DNA from: Setaria digitata
Lineage: Eukaryota; Nematoda; Chromadorea; Rhabditida; Setariidae
Assembly (NCBI GenBank): GCA_003640385.1
Contig: RCAB01000220.1
Location: 35,837 to 99,836 of the forward strand
Length of the DNA: 64,000 nucleotides
Direction: 5' to 3'
Part shown: positions 27,361 to 41,700 of the stretch, piece after piece
Layout: each line of letters opens with the position of its first letter
Numbering within the stretch: the stretch's first letter is position 1
Translations under genes and position numbers: made by a program
The notes under the pieces: generated by a model
Seen by the model: only the letters and a program-made list of their open reading frames with translations
Told to the model about the DNA's origin: nothing
Databases searched by the model: none

Positions 27361-29170
27361 TGCCGTTAAATCCCTATCCATTTTATGCATATCTTACGGT
27401 TTTCCTGCTCTTCTTCCATTCTGAATGCACATATCTCATCATCCTATTGTTCATTTTTCGCCTGATCTCCACTTATTTTATCATAGATTACTTAAGTTAT
27501 TCAATTTCGATTAAGTGGCAGCAGTATAGCATAAGAAATGTAGTTATAGAGGGAGAAAAATGAAAAATTATTAAAAATTAACCCAAAATTTTTTTGAAAA
27601 CTGAAAAAAAGAGCAAAATTCGTGACTACCTGAAAGGGAGACCGCGGGAGACAGGTGAGAAAGAAAAAAAATAATGAAGTCGAAAAAAATTGATTGAATT
27701 ATAAAAGCTAAAATTTTCACTGAACAAATAAATTATTATCAGTTGTGTTGCATTTGATTAGAGTATATTGACGTTTTAATGGATTTAAGTATGAAGTCTA
27801 TAAATAAATTTTATACTCTTAGATTAATTTTTCCTAAGAAAAAGATTAAAAATTGTCGAATAATTGAAAAATTTTTTAAACAATTTTTTTACTTATTTGA
27901 TTATATTAAACCAATCTTTCCTCTCTTTTTTTGTTTCCCCTCCTTTTTTTTTTTTTTATTTCTCAAGCTTTTTTTATCGATCAAACTGCATTAGTCTAGT
28001 TTTCAAATATATAGCCATGCTCAAATGTATCTTATTTAAGCTTGCCTTCTTATATATGCATGCCTTATTCCTATCCATTCCTCCGTTCTTAATATATTTT
28101 CATTTAAATTTAACGGCTGAAATTGACATATTGTTGATATATAAAATCGAATTATTGCTTGAAATTAGTCTTTAACAAAAAGAACTTTTCTTTTTCTAAC
28201 CGATTTAATATTAAGAAGGTATTTGAAAAAAAAAAAAAAATTACGAATTATTGAACATTTAAAATTGCGCTAGTAATTTACAATATTGTACATATAATCA
28301 AGTTGATGTTCTTATTTTATATATTTGTAATATTTTTTACAATGTAACATGGTTTCGAAAGAAGGAAGTTTTGAAAAAAATGTAAAAAAAAAAAATCTAT
28401 CAAATTTTAAATTTCAAGCAATATTTTAATAAGCAATTGTTGATTGTGACCAGATAGTCATTGTGGACACATTATCGTTGCTATCAGAATTGATGGCATC
28501 ACATTTATGAGTGTGTAATTATCACTGTTAGAATTAACCATATGGCAATTCTAGGGATAATTCTTCTTGCTTAAAAATATCAGTATAAATCGAATTCTTT
28601 GAAAAGCAAAGGAAAATGTTCAGCGAAAAGAAAGAAAAGAAAAATATTTGAATTAAAATTTCAAATTATTCATTATCATATCATTATCATAGCTGATTAA
28701 AGTTTCAGTATGACATGATAAAAATTAGCTGATATATTTTACTGACAAGCTAAAACGAATTTTAATTGCTACAAGTCTTATGTGTAATAAATTGCTTGAT
28801 AACCTGATAAAAAAAAAAGTTACGAGGTCGGTAGAAGAAAAAAAAGTGCTAATAAAGTTCGAGAAATATTTTTTACTTCCTCTTTTTCCTATATCGCAAA
28901 AAAAAAAAAATTACATAAAATTTAGAAAGAAAAAAAAATTAAAAAGTAAAAATGAGTAAATTGTCCCAAAGGAGAAAGGTTTTTCGTTTTCATTTCTATT
29001 CGTTTCTTTCCTTTTTTTTTTTTTTTTCATTTTGCAGTTTTTTTTTTATAATGTTTCTTTTTTGATGGATTTTGCTTTAGATTTTCGATCTTTTTCTGTC
29101 TTTCTTTTTTTCGTTCTCTTTTATTTTTGCTAATTTCTGCTTTACATGGCATCATTATAAACTGCAGCTG

Positions 29171-29332
29171 CATGCAACCATTCCATCATACAGTAATACA
29201 GATGTGTGCGACCATTTTATTATACAGTAATGCAGTTCATCATGCGCTAACACAGACAGATAGATCCATATAATCATTTCGTTATACAGTAATACAGATG
29301 CATGCAATCACTTCATTATACAGTAATACAAT
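29171..29332. repeat. Degenerate repeat of about 34 bp, four copies
   Basis: The core ATACAGTAAT recurs at 29188, 29222, 29284 and 29319. Flanks are similar, reading roughly GCAACCATTTCATT before and ACAGATGCATG after. Spacing is 34, 62 and 35 bp, so one unit in the middle has diverged. This is non-coding intergenic DNA. Confidence 0.75.
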
Positions 29333-31519
29333 TACATACATTACTGCTAATCAGATTAGCAATGATTACTACATGAGTGGGAAGAGAAAAAAATTTCTGA
29401 GAAATTTGTACTTCTTATTTTCGGAGGAGTTTTTCAAATAACATGCATTTCATTTTAAAATTGCCATATTTTTTTGTTTAAAAAAAAAAAATATGAAAAT
29501 AATTAACGACGATGCTAAACTAATTTTAAATTTCAATTCAACAGTCCGGCCGAAACCAGAATATTAAATTGTCTGTTCAATTCAATCATCCATGAAATAT
29601 TTTCGTTTGTTTATTTCTCTCAGTCTGTTTGTTCCTCATTTTAGATTGCAAGATTTCAATAAATAAATAATAAATAAAATTAAAAATTCCTCCAACATAG
29701 TCTTTTTCTTCTTGTTTATTTCGCATAAATTCACTAAATTATAAAAAAAAAAAAAAAAAATGAAAAGAAAAAAGAATGAAACATATTCACAGTATGGCAT
29801 AAAATCCGTTTGAAAAAAAAAAAAAAAAAAAACGGAATTTTAATAAAATTTACAAATTCTGTCTGAATTTGAAAAAAAAAAAAAAAAAAAAGAAAGAAAG
29901 AGAGAATTGTGCCTTAATTTCATCGAAATTGTGTGAAAAAAAAAGTACACCGTTAGTATGGTAAATAAAATTTCTTCATTACTTAAAAAACAAAATAACA
30001 AAATTTTTAGGAATAAATTTAATAACTTGTAAATTTATTTCAATAATTTTATTTTTCAATAATTTTGTTGAAAGATATTTATAAGTTATTAAATTTAGTC
30101 CTAAAAGAAATTTTATATTATTTATGTAAAGGACAAAAAAAGAATTTAATTGCATTATAAATATTAAATTCCAACAAAAGCCAAATTTTTTCAACGAAAA
30201 AATAAACTATTCCATGTCCCATTGCTATAAGATTCAGAAAAAAATTAGATTTGCAATCTTATTACTTATTTATTTAATTTAAATACTTTATTGTTCTGCA
30301 TATTACATTCCGGTCTCAGTTATTAGGAAAAAAGCAAACATTTCTCATATTTGTTTTCAAAAAGCGAGTTTTTTTATTTTAATATTTTTATAGAAAATTG
30401 CAAAAAAAAAAAAAAGCAATCCTCACTACCATTCTGGCCTACTCTTATTTCCTTAGTCTTTTTTATTTGCAAAAAGATAAAGAGTTTTTCGCATTTTGGC
30501 TTCTTAAATTTTAACTCTTCTCGAAAGCTTTGCTATTTGATCATAAATGGTCAATTCATTTGCTCCAAAATAAATTATGATTTATTACTTATTTTGGTCA
30601 ATTTTAGCTTGTTTTTCTTTTTTTTTTCTGTTTTGAACGAAAAGAAAAATTAAAAAGAAGGAAAAGAAGTAAAATTCTCAGGAAATACTAAAATTTTGAA
30701 AAATATTATTAAAAGAACTTTCTACCTTCCTTCTTTTAAAAGACAATAAAATAGCACCATTAGGTTTTTCCTTTCTTTTAAAGAGAGACTTCTTAGCAAA
30801 AATATGAATATGATGTTTTTATTTATTAATTTACTTATTTTTTATTTTAATCCATTGCTCTTTTTATCGTACTGTTAAATCAATTTTAAAAATTCAAAAA
30901 CTGATGCGCTTTATTTTTCACTCTGCAAAAAATAGGCGAGTCAAAGTTTTCTTTTTAAATTTCGAACATTTCGCCACTTCCATTTGTGACTGTCATCATC
31001 GCCACCGTGCATCACTGAAAATTTGGAATGAAAAATGGGAACATTAGTAAAAACAATAAGTTACAAACAAAAAAATTTTTAAATTTTTCTTCCTTTCTGC
31101 TTTTTTTTGTTATTTTTGTTGTAATTATTCAAAAAAAAAAAGGAAAAAAATCAGTTTTTTTCGAAAATAAGAAAATTGATGAAAAAATATTATTTTTTTA
31201 AAATATTTTCAACAATTTTATGCACACATAATTTTTTTGCTGAATTACTTAATTAAAGAAAAAAAGAAGGGAGAGCCAAAAAAAGTTTATTAAACAAAAA
31301 AAAAAAATTTAGGCGGAAAAAACTGACAAATGATTGAAAAAACAAAAAGTTTCGAATGCACAAGTAGTAAGAATTAAATTTAATTAAAAAATAAATGAAG
31401 TCTAATAAGTTGCGTCTTGAAATGAATAGCACAAATTGCAATCAATTCCTTATCAATGAGAATAAATTTTTTTTTTTTTAATTTTTGAAACCACTTTAAC
31501 AGTATCTTTTTCTAGATCA

Positions 31520-31682
31520 ATGATATTAGATATTATAATTTAGTTTTTATTACTTCTTAGAATTGATATATATATATTGATAAAATGTGTTGCAAAAAAT
31601 TAATTCATTGCTAAAATACAGATATATTTGTAATAAATTAGCTTCAAAGTTATATATATATATATAACTGTATATATATATT

Positions 31683-31715
<33 letters not shown>

Positions 31716-32201
31716 ATATATATCAATCAAGAAATCAGATTCAAGGGTCAAAACAAACAAATAGGGTGCCTAAAAATATCTTTTAAAAATTCTCTGGCTT
31801 TCCCTAGCAAAAGCTAAAAATAATAAAATCCAAATTGATCTGATATTAATGTTTTTATACTTCTTGCACTTATCGAATAGAATGGATGATATTAGATATT
31901 ATAATTTAGTTTTTATTACTTCTTAGAATTGATTTTAGCTTAAAAATGTTTTTCTTTTTTCCTTTTTCGTTTGATTTCTCCGACATAAATAAGTTACAGC
32001 ATTAATTTGTTTCCAGTTCGCAATAATGTATATAAATACTTTATATATATAATAAGAATTGCCAGATATTTATGTTTTATTCGATCAATTCATTTCCAAT
32101 ATGCATATATTCATCAAACAGTACCTATTAAAATCCCTCAGATCAACAAGTTAATTCATTGCTAAAATACAGATATATTTGTAATAAATTAGCTTCAAAG
32201 T
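31520..32201. repeat. Two interleaved dispersed duplications around an AT microsatellite
   Basis: A 48-bp segment at 31520-31567 recurs at 31886-31933, and a 51-bp segment at 31600-31650 recurs at 32151-32201. Both pairs look identical or nearly so. The order is A-B-A'-B', with intervals of 366 and 551 bp. An imperfect (TA)n tract at about 31651-31722 lies directly after the first B copy. This fits a larger ancestral duplication from which intervening sequence has diverged or been lost. Confidence 0.8.
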
Positions 32202-35162
32202 GAAATATTATTTGAGAGAAAGTCGTTTTATTACTAGCATTAAACACTATTAAATGCTACAAATAATTTAGTACGAAAAGCTACATTTTTTTTTTTTTTT
32301 TTGAAAAAATTTTGAGTTTTTTGAGCAAAAATGATCAAAAAAGGGTTCTGAAATATAACTTAAATTTTTCCCATCCTTTTTTTTTTTATTTGAATTTTCT
32401 CAAATGAAAATACTAGCGGCATTGTGAAATTCAACAATTAAAATATTTGAAATGATATTTTGACTTGTTGATAATATAATTTTCGAATTAGGTGATATTA
32501 ATCTTGTCAATTTCCAAATTTATCTCAAATGGTCGGAAGATCAAAAATTCAAAAAGGAAAAATTAGAATGAAACATTTTGATATACAATCCTTTGGGGTT
32601 ATCATTAAAGAATTTGAATTTTTCAGATTTTCCTACTTTGACTATCATTTCGCTCTTTATCCGGCAATATATTCCGGAAAGATGCCTGAATTTGTTTACA
32701 GTAGTTAAAAAAAAACAGTTCCGATGATGGAAAACTCTCAAAAGTCGAGGTGGTTCACTATGATAACGTTAAATTTTTCATAAATTTTATGAATAATACA
32801 ATAGAATTTCACATTTCAAACGATTACTTTAGCTAATTATTCGAATTTAAATGATTTCTTATTTTTCTATAATTAAATACACGATTTTTCTCCTTTTATA
32901 ACGTAGACTTTTTAACATCCACATTGTAAAAGGAAAAAAAAATCATACAATTTATTGGTAATTTTATTTTCTTTTCAATTTTCCAAAAATTTCCAATACT
33001 TCCTGAACTATAATAATAATAATATTAATTTCACAATGCTTCTGAATTGCACTTTTTTCATTTCACTTCGAAAATTGAAGATGTGCCATTGCTTGATACT
33101 AATTCATTAAACAAAATGATACAACACTAACTGTTGGCATAATTTTATTTAAATAGTGGAATTATTTAAAAATTTTTTTTTCTCTTTTAAAAACAATAAA
33201 AGTTAAATTTTATGTTAAACTATTAACTATTAAATAACAGGAAATGAACAAATCTTTCTGACTTAATAAAAGTAATATTTAAAGAATTTATAGAATAGAT
33301 TAATTTATGCGATAATTTTGCTGTTTTGCTCTTTTTTTTTTTTTGTTTCAATTTTATCACTCCTTTTTGTTTTGCTACGAAAATTTATTGATCAAATTTT
33401 CCTAATTTTGTAAACTTTCTCATTTTCTTTACAAAATGGGAATATTCAAAATCTAACAATGATTTTGTTGCGAGTTAATTTTTCTCCGTTGATTTTTGTC
33501 ATTGCTTGTGAATTTGAAATTTTTAAATTCCAAAATTTTCACTTTATCGATCACTTATATGAGTTACAAAAAATGTCTTTTTTTATTATATTTGTAAAAT
33601 GTAAATTTGCTTTTTACTGCTCTGAAATTCTTTTTTTCAACTTTTCAGCCATTCATTTATCATGAAAAAAAGTCGTCTGTTTTTTTTTTTCACTTTACTT
33701 GAAAAGATTGTTTTTAGGGAATACTTTTTTTTTTTTTATGGCATCTCTGTCTTGATTTTGTCATTTTTAGTTTCTTTTTCTTTTCATTTCCTTTTTTTAA
33801 ACTATCACCCAATTTTCTTAATTTTTAATTAAATATTCGAAATTTGGCTTCAACTGAGGATACATGAAATAGGATACATATCAAAATATCTAAATATTTT
33901 ACGTATTGAAAAATCGATTGGCTGATTGATCAACTGTTCAGTGAATCAAAAAATATTGTTTCTGCTAATGATATTAGTCATAAGTAATTTTTCATATCGA
34001 CAAGATGATAACAGTCATAGCTTGCAATCGTTTTTGAATTTTCTTCATCTATAAACTTTGAAGAAGAGATGAATATTATCATTTCTCCTATTAATCTTAT
34101 GATTACCTAAGATTGAGAATTACTTCATTGGTCGACCGCTTAATTAAATTACTGAAATGCAATGCACTCATTGCGCTTACCCTTTTAAATCAATTTTTCC
34201 ATTTCCGTTTTTTCTAATCAGTAATCCTTTTTAAAGCCTGATCTGTGAAATAACTAGTAATGTTAGATTCAAATTTAATTTGCCAAATTTTACTTTAGTC
34301 AACATTTGAAGTGCATAGTGAAATAATAATACAGTTGAGGAAATCTGCAATTTATTTTAAACATTTCAAAATTTGGAAACCAAATAGTAATCAAAAATGG
34401 GAAATCGATTATCAATATATGTACGATTATTAAATTACAAGTGTTTTATCATAATGTTGTTTATTGCCCAATTTTTAGAAAAAATTACAATTATCTGCAT
34501 AATTCATGCCTAATCTACCTTGATAATATAAAAAGTCATTCGATTATTTTCTAGTAATTGATTGATTAATTATGCCAGTATTGATTAATATTATTTCGTA
34601 ACTAACTAGTATTGGAAAACAATTTTTAATTGTTTATTTGATTGATTAGTATTATATTTTAACTAAAATTGGCGAAGTATTAGTACATGATAATTTAAGG
34701 GGAAAGGAAATGTGCCAATACATTGAAGATCGAAAAGTGAATATGAAATTTTGCAAAATTTACATTACATTCACATAAAATATTTTGGATCTCATTTGAT
34801 AAGAATGACAAAATGATATGATAAATTCAAAAGTTGCAAAATAGATCAGCAAAACAGGAAATTCTTTTGAATGCAAATATTCTGTCCGTTAAATAGACTA
34901 TTTTTCAAGAGAAAGAAGGGAAGGGAGAGAGAGAGAGAGAGAGAAAAAACAGTTGGAAAAGGAATCAAAATGATAATATGTAAGAAGAGCTGAATGATTA
35001 ATGATAAGATTCCGAATAAATGCTACCATTTGATTCATTTGGGAAAAGACATTGGCATGATGTTCATAAAACATAAAATAATGCCAAATGTAACAGTACT
35101 CACGCTAGAAAGAAATTATCAGATTAGTTACGCTTTATTTTGATCATTTTGCATCAATTCTG

Positions 35163-35316
35163 ATTCCTCACTTCACGTTGAACATCACTTCTCATTCCTC
35201 ACTTCACGTTGAACATCACTTCTCATTCCTCACTTCACGTTGAGCATCACTTCTCATTCCTCACTTCACGTTGAACATCACTTCTCATTCCTCACTTCAC
35301 GTTGAACATCACTTCT
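35163..35316. repeat. 31-bp minisatellite, five copies
   Basis: Units start at 35163, 35194, 35225, 35256 and 35287. Each reads ATTCCTCACTTCACGTTGAA followed by CATCACTTCTC. Only the third unit shows a change (GAGC for GAAC), so the array is recent or homogenised. It is less AT-rich than its surroundings and contains no recognised gene. Confidence 0.95.
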
Positions 35317-38300
35317 GAGACTAAAATGCTAACTGATATGCCAGAAAACATCTATATGGTATCATTTCTTTCGTCACGTCGAATTTTTCGTGTCCACTTT
35401 CTTTATATGGCCTTTCAACATTTGGAACATTTCGACGCTACCCTTTTCCATATGTGATAGTGCTGAGGTGATAGTTCGTCGCATTTTCACATATTGATAA
35501 TGGTTATCAAAAAAAAAAAAAAGAAAAAGATAGATCTGAGATTCTAACTGACGTGAGCAGACGTGAATCTGATTCACTCCCATGTGTTTTTTTTTTTTTT
35601 TTGTCATTATGTATATGAATTCTTACATATTATTAAGCATTTCTAACTTTCCACGTATTTTCTCCAGTGATACACATTTGTGGAACTATAAGTAGCATAT
35701 TTTGAAATAAGGTCACTGATAAATTTAAATGACTTTACTTCTTCATATAAGAATGACGAAGTAAAATTAATTAAATTTATCAATTAACTTATATGCTTTA
35801 TAATGTTAATCAAATAACTAATTTTTATTGATGTAAGTTGAAAACTCTCATAAATTGAAAATCATATAATTTTTAAGAGAATCTTATAAGTCATATTTCT
35901 CGGTTGTTTCTAAAAATTTTGATGACATTTGTCATTTTTAGCTTTTTTTTTCCGCTCTCTTTCTCTTTCTCTTTCTTTAAATGATTGACAAGAATCAATT
36001 AATATTGGTGAAAAAGAACGAATTAGAAAAAATATATTACTTGCAATTTGAATTAATATCAGAATTGCAAAAGTTCCTTCAATGATTAAGCTGAATGGTT
36101 AATTGTCAGTTGTTGATGAATTAATGCGAAAAAAAAAAAAAACTAATTAATTCAACGATGTTTTCTTTTTCTATTTGTTTCCTTTTCTTGATTATCACTA
36201 TTCACATTTTTGCTCTTTCATTCAATGAAATAGTCATTAACATCTGAAAATCAATTAGTGCATAATTAATTCCTAACTTAATATTGTTTAGAATATTTGC
36301 TGTTAATTGTTGTTAATTTTCTCTCTTTTTTTCACGTTAGTACTGTACCATGACCTAATTATTATCAATTATTTAAATGCCACATTTAATTATATCCTAA
36401 ATAATTTCTGGGCCTATACACGCATACTATAAGCATGGATATTTTTAATTTTTCTGATAATTAAACTAAATAATGACAGAATATTATTTGCATAATTTGA
36501 TGATAAAATGATTAAGATATATCGGAAAAAAAAATAAGTAAAACTAATATATGAGTTATTTTTTTTTGCTAGAAACTTTTTTTCGATCAAAATTGAAAAA
36601 AAATACTATAAAATTAATTAATATATATATTTTTTAAACTTAAATCAATGAAATGCCATTATTATTATTATCAAATAGCAATAGCAGCAGATAGTAGGAA
36701 TATAGAAGTTGAAATAGAAATAATTCCTTCCTTCCTTCTTTATTTCCTTATGCTTTTATAAACTTCTTTTGGCCTTCTTTGAGTTGCTACAAACGATCTT
36801 AGGAACAACAATTTGTAATCCTTAGGGTCCTTATTTTAGTTTTTTTTTCCTTCCATTTTTTCCTGTTTTTTTTTTTTTTTTTCTTGATCAATGTAGTACC
36901 TACTAGGCGACACAGAATATCCGATATTTGAGCTTTCATCAACTTCCTTCACTTCTTCCTAATTTATTTAGCTTATCGATTATCGAATTTCAAAATAAAA
37001 TATTATCACCACACTTACTTCACTTATTTTTGCCTTTCTTCCCTTTTTAATTAATAAATAATCTTTGATAGATTAGGTTAATTTGGACGAAAAGCTGTCT
37101 TTTCTTCGCCAATACTTCCATTATTAATTTGTAATAAATTTATGCCATTTCTTCTTCTTCATTATCATAAAATAGCAGTTGTTAATTTGTTGCTAATTAT
37201 TCCGAATCATTAATACAAAATAATTATCCTTGCCATCTTCCACTTTCTCAGTTGCATTTCTCTTCCCTTCTCTCTTTCTGCTTAAATTTTGCACCAAGAC
37301 TTTAATGCAAATAAATTTAAACGGCTTTCGCTGCTAATACATATTGCTTTTAAAACAAATAATTTCATTAATTTATTAACTAAATGCAGTATTAAACTGT
37401 GTCTAAAACTTGACTAATTTAAGCTTTCAGGAAAGAAAATCGATAGTTAATTAATTATCTACAAATGCTTCAATTAAGATTTATTTAAACGATCAATTAG
37501 TTTTAGAAATAAAAAATCTAGTTTTAGTATTATAAGAAAAAAGTTTTAGAAAAAAATTACCTTATCACAAGTGATATTGTAAATTTCTTTAAAAAATCAT
37601 CTCCTGCTAACATTCTTTTTTCAGTCTTGCTTAAACTCAGCATTGACTTATTGAAATATGCTTAAATTTACGCCAATCTTCTACCTTTTTTAAACCACAC
37701 AAATGATACAATTGTATCTTTCAATGATTTTCAACATCTCATCACATTACTGCCTCAACTAAACGTATCATATTTTAAAAGATAATTAGCTAATTATTAA
37801 CGGTTAGATCATTCCTAAAAAGTATTATTCATTATTAAATAAATTCAGTAAAATATTCAAGGAGCTTACAAGCAATATGAGAAGATTATTATCTACTTGA
37901 TGTATAAAAACGTTCAAATTAAATTCCAGAAGAGTATCATTTATGATATTCTCTCTTTCTCTCTGCCAAAAAATTGATTAATTACAAAATTTTTTCTATT
38001 TTTATTTTGCAAAAAAAAAAAAAAAAAAAAAAGAAAAAGCAATAAATGTTTTGTTTTGTAGAGACTCAGCAATTTTAATTGCTGTTATTTTATTGAGATT
38101 TTACCTGTGTAATAAAGCAAATGCTTGTCATTTCTTAATAGAATTGTTATATGTGTATAAATCTTAGTTTCATTTCGTATTTCTTTTTCATTTTTAAGTT
38201 AAAAATATGAGAAATGAAAGAAAAAAAATCAATTCTTCTTATTCTGCAGCAAAAATTATCCCTTTGAATGAAAAATGAAAATTGAAAAATTTCATTTCGG

Positions 38301-38716
38301 AATGCATAAGTTTTTTTTTTTTCGCTTGCATCAAAATTTTTTCGTTTTGAAATGGAAATTGCAAGCCAAAATTCCAATCATTTGCATATAAAAATATGAC
38401 GAAATTTCCCCTTTTCCTTTTTCATTTATTAATTTTCAATTTCTTTCCATTTTTTTTTTTTTTCTTTCATTTAGACATTATAAACATTATTTTTGCCCAT
38501 TTCTACTTGCTTTACTACATGGTAGAATTATGCAATAATATATCAACAAGCACTGCATTTAACCGAATATTACTTAAATTTTAGCCATAAAATGCGATTT
38601 CATTTTAGTATTTGAGTAAATTTTAATTTTGAAATTTTCACGTGCTTTTTTTTTCTTCTTGAGTTTTCTTCTTTGTTTTTCCTTTTTTTATCTTGCTTTT
38701 CGGAAAAATATTATCA

Positions 38717-41700
38717 ATGGAAGAAGAACTAAAAGAAATGGCAGAATTACTGGAAGAGGCAAGGGATATCGAAGCGCCGTCATGCAAAAAAGTAATTTAA
38801 TTTTTACGAAATCTTAACTAAGTGCTATGCGTAATCATGAAACGACTCACGTATTCCCACGTCTATTCTGAATTATTTGAGTGCATGCCACACTGCCATA
38901 TTTAGGTAGAAAACTGAAAAATTAATGATAAAATTCTTTATAATTTTCGGTATTCGAATTGTGAATTTTTCAATCAATAAATATATTTGATAATTGCAAA
39001 GTTCAAATTCCGAATGAAATGTTTTTTTCTTTTTTTATCATTTTATAATAATTAAACTTGATGATTCATATAAAAAGATGCAGAAAAAAAAAAAAATTAT
39101 TGCCTGCAAATTGGTTAGCTTATTAATTGCTCTTTCGTATATCACAAAAAATAAAAAATAAAATATTGCTAGCATTACCTTAAAAAAAAAAAAAAAAAAG
39201 AAAAGCTATTCAATTTAAAAATAAAAAAAAAATTGCACAAAAATGGATTAATTAATTTGCATGTAGACTGATTAACTAATTAACAAATCGTACCGCCGGG
39301 AAGAATATAAATTTCGAAAATTTTCAGTATATTAAACTTATCCTACCACACGTTATACTGGTTGCTGTGGTATGTTTGTATGCAGTAGTAGGTGCATGGG
39401 TTTTCTACAGTCTCGAATCACCTCATGAAGATAAGGTTTCATTCTCAATGATAATTGGAAAAAAAAAAAAACTAAAAATAAAAATAAAAGTTTCATTAAC
39501 TGAAATGGAATAGTTCAAATTCAAATGAATCATTAAAAAAAATTTTTTTTTTTTTTTGAAATAAACGAAAAAAGAAAAACTATTCATAAAATTTGCTTTT
39601 AAAAAAGTAATAAATTTTTTTCATTTTTAATTCTGCAAGTATCGTTTTTTTTTCCGTTTTTAGTTTTATTTTTTAAATTTTTAGTTAAAAAAAATTGGTA
39701 TGCAAAAAATTGGTGAGTTGCGCAAGGAGTTAGTGGAAGCTTTACGGATGAAACGGAAGGAGTTGAAAAAGACTGAAGTGCATAATTGGGCACGCATAAC
39801 CGATATGAAACTTCAAATTTTCAATGAATATTTGTATAGGGCATTCAAGGAACATTATGTTAGGCAAGTTATAATACTAATAATTTTTTTCTAAAAAAAA
39901 AAAAAAAAAATGAAAAAAAAATTCGATTAATCACGATTTGCATTGATATTTTTTTCGGATTTTAAAGAAATTAAATTTAGGCATTAAAAAAAAAAGAGGA
40001 AGAAACTGTTGCTTTCAACAAATGTTTAATTAAAATTTAAATAAATATATAATTAAAATCATATAGCAGAGATTTTTTGCATGAAAAAATCCATTACAGA
40101 TATGCAGATATTCGAATTTACAAAACAAATATCGATAAACGAAGCAGTAACACGAAAGGGAGAAGGTATAGGTACATTTTGGTTCCCTGGAGATTTCGGG
40201 TTAACAAGAAGCTAAAAAGCAAAATTTCAAGTTATCTAGGTAAACCTACTAATATAATAGCATTACTCGTAAGTATATAAGGGGAATCAGACGCAAAAAA
40301 AAAAAAAAACAGTTGTATTGTTAAGAAATAGCAATAATAATTGAAATAAAAGAAGAAAAGATAAAACTTTGAAAATAATTTTGGAAATGCTACAGTATGA
40401 GTTATTTAATGCAATATTTAGCAGAATAATTAACAGATAGAAATGTTGAAAAAAAAGAAAAGTAATTATGAAAGTGATAAACTAACACTACTGTTTATGA
40501 TCCCTGAAGATGCAATTTTTTTGTTTTTAATTTTTATTTTTAGAAGAAAATCAAAACATCGATCAAAATTAATGAAAAGTGAAAAACAATGGACTGCAAA
40601 TAGTGCTATATTTTTTGCCGCAACAACTATGGCTACCATAGGTGAAAAAGGACTACGTATTTTACAATTAATTAAGGACAATTATTTCTTAAATTATTGG
40701 TCTTCAATTTTCAATTTTAATTCAAATTTTAACAATGACGAACAGATAAAGATTTTTTGGATTATTAATTTCAATATTATTTTCAGATTTGTCTTTTTTT
40801 TTTTTTTTTTTACTACGTCTGATTGATTGACAAACATTTCAAAATTATTGGTTGCGAAAAAATTTTTTTTTTTAAACTTAATTTACTGAGTATAATTTGC
40901 AAAAATTTTTCAATTCGTAATTCCAAATATTCATTTTTTTCCTAACTTTATGACTAAAGATTTATGACTAACGAGTATTTAAATCATTGATTTTCAATTT
41001 TCTAATAATTTTATTTCACTACACATGATTAACAATTATTTGTTAATTTATCGATTTCGAATTGTTCAATATTCCTCAAATTTTATTCCACAAAATGACA
41101 TTGATAGCAATTTACTTCTCCATTTTACTACAAACGAGAAATTTGTCAAATTATTAATTCGAAGTCATCAAATATGATTGGAAAAAATTGCTTATATTAA
41201 TATAAAAATTCGTTCATTTTCTTTTGATACTAATTTCAAAGTAAAAAAAGAAGTTTTCTCAGCATTACAAACAAATGATCAATTTTCTTTAAATTTAACG
41301 AAGGAATTCTTACTGTTCTTACCGTTTCTTCTCCTTTGTAAAATATCATCATCTCTCTTACTGCAGTAATATAGTATCGTTATTCATTTTTCTTTTAACT
41401 TCATGATTTTTATCGCAAATTTAAAGCAATTAATTTCAAAATACCTTTTCTCAGACACATCTTCCTAGCTTGAATTAGTAATTTAGACTTCAAATTGAAT
41501 TTTCTTTTAAAAGAACTGAAAGAGAAAAAAACTTTTTTAGGTTACGGTAACATTGTACCAGTAACACCACATGGGCGAATTGCTTGTGTAATATTTGCAT
41601 TATTTGGCGTACCATTGGCTATTATAACAATTGGTGATCTTGGCAAATTTTTATCAGAATGCACAATATGGCTTTATAATAAGATGAAAAAGTGTCGTTC

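Larger units (their letters stand above)
21326..38716. other. 17-kb AT-rich gene desert between divergent SF3A1 and K2P genes
   Basis: No ORF here looks coding: the open frames are Phe/Lys/Leu/Ile-rich products of poly-T and poly-A. The region holds many A/T homopolymers (for example near 23650, 23820, 26030, 29740 and 38010). It also holds simple GA and CT runs near 34930 and 35960, a 31-bp minisatellite, a 34-bp degenerate repeat, dispersed duplications at 31.5-32.2 kb, and a somewhat GC-richer island at 24840-24990. It separates a housekeeping splicing gene from a probable excitable-cell channel gene. It may therefore hold K2P regulatory sequence or an unrecognised 5' non-coding exon. That is inference from position. 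Confidence 0.6.

Noticed and set aside
26900..28200. Several Phe/Leu/Ile-rich ORFs that look like membrane proteins
   Set aside because: They are translations of T-rich DNA, with no family resemblance, no splice context and no balanced composition.
40443..40826. Plus ORF of 127 residues in the K2P gene
   Set aside because: Only 40544-40641 is real exon 5; the rest is intron read-through.
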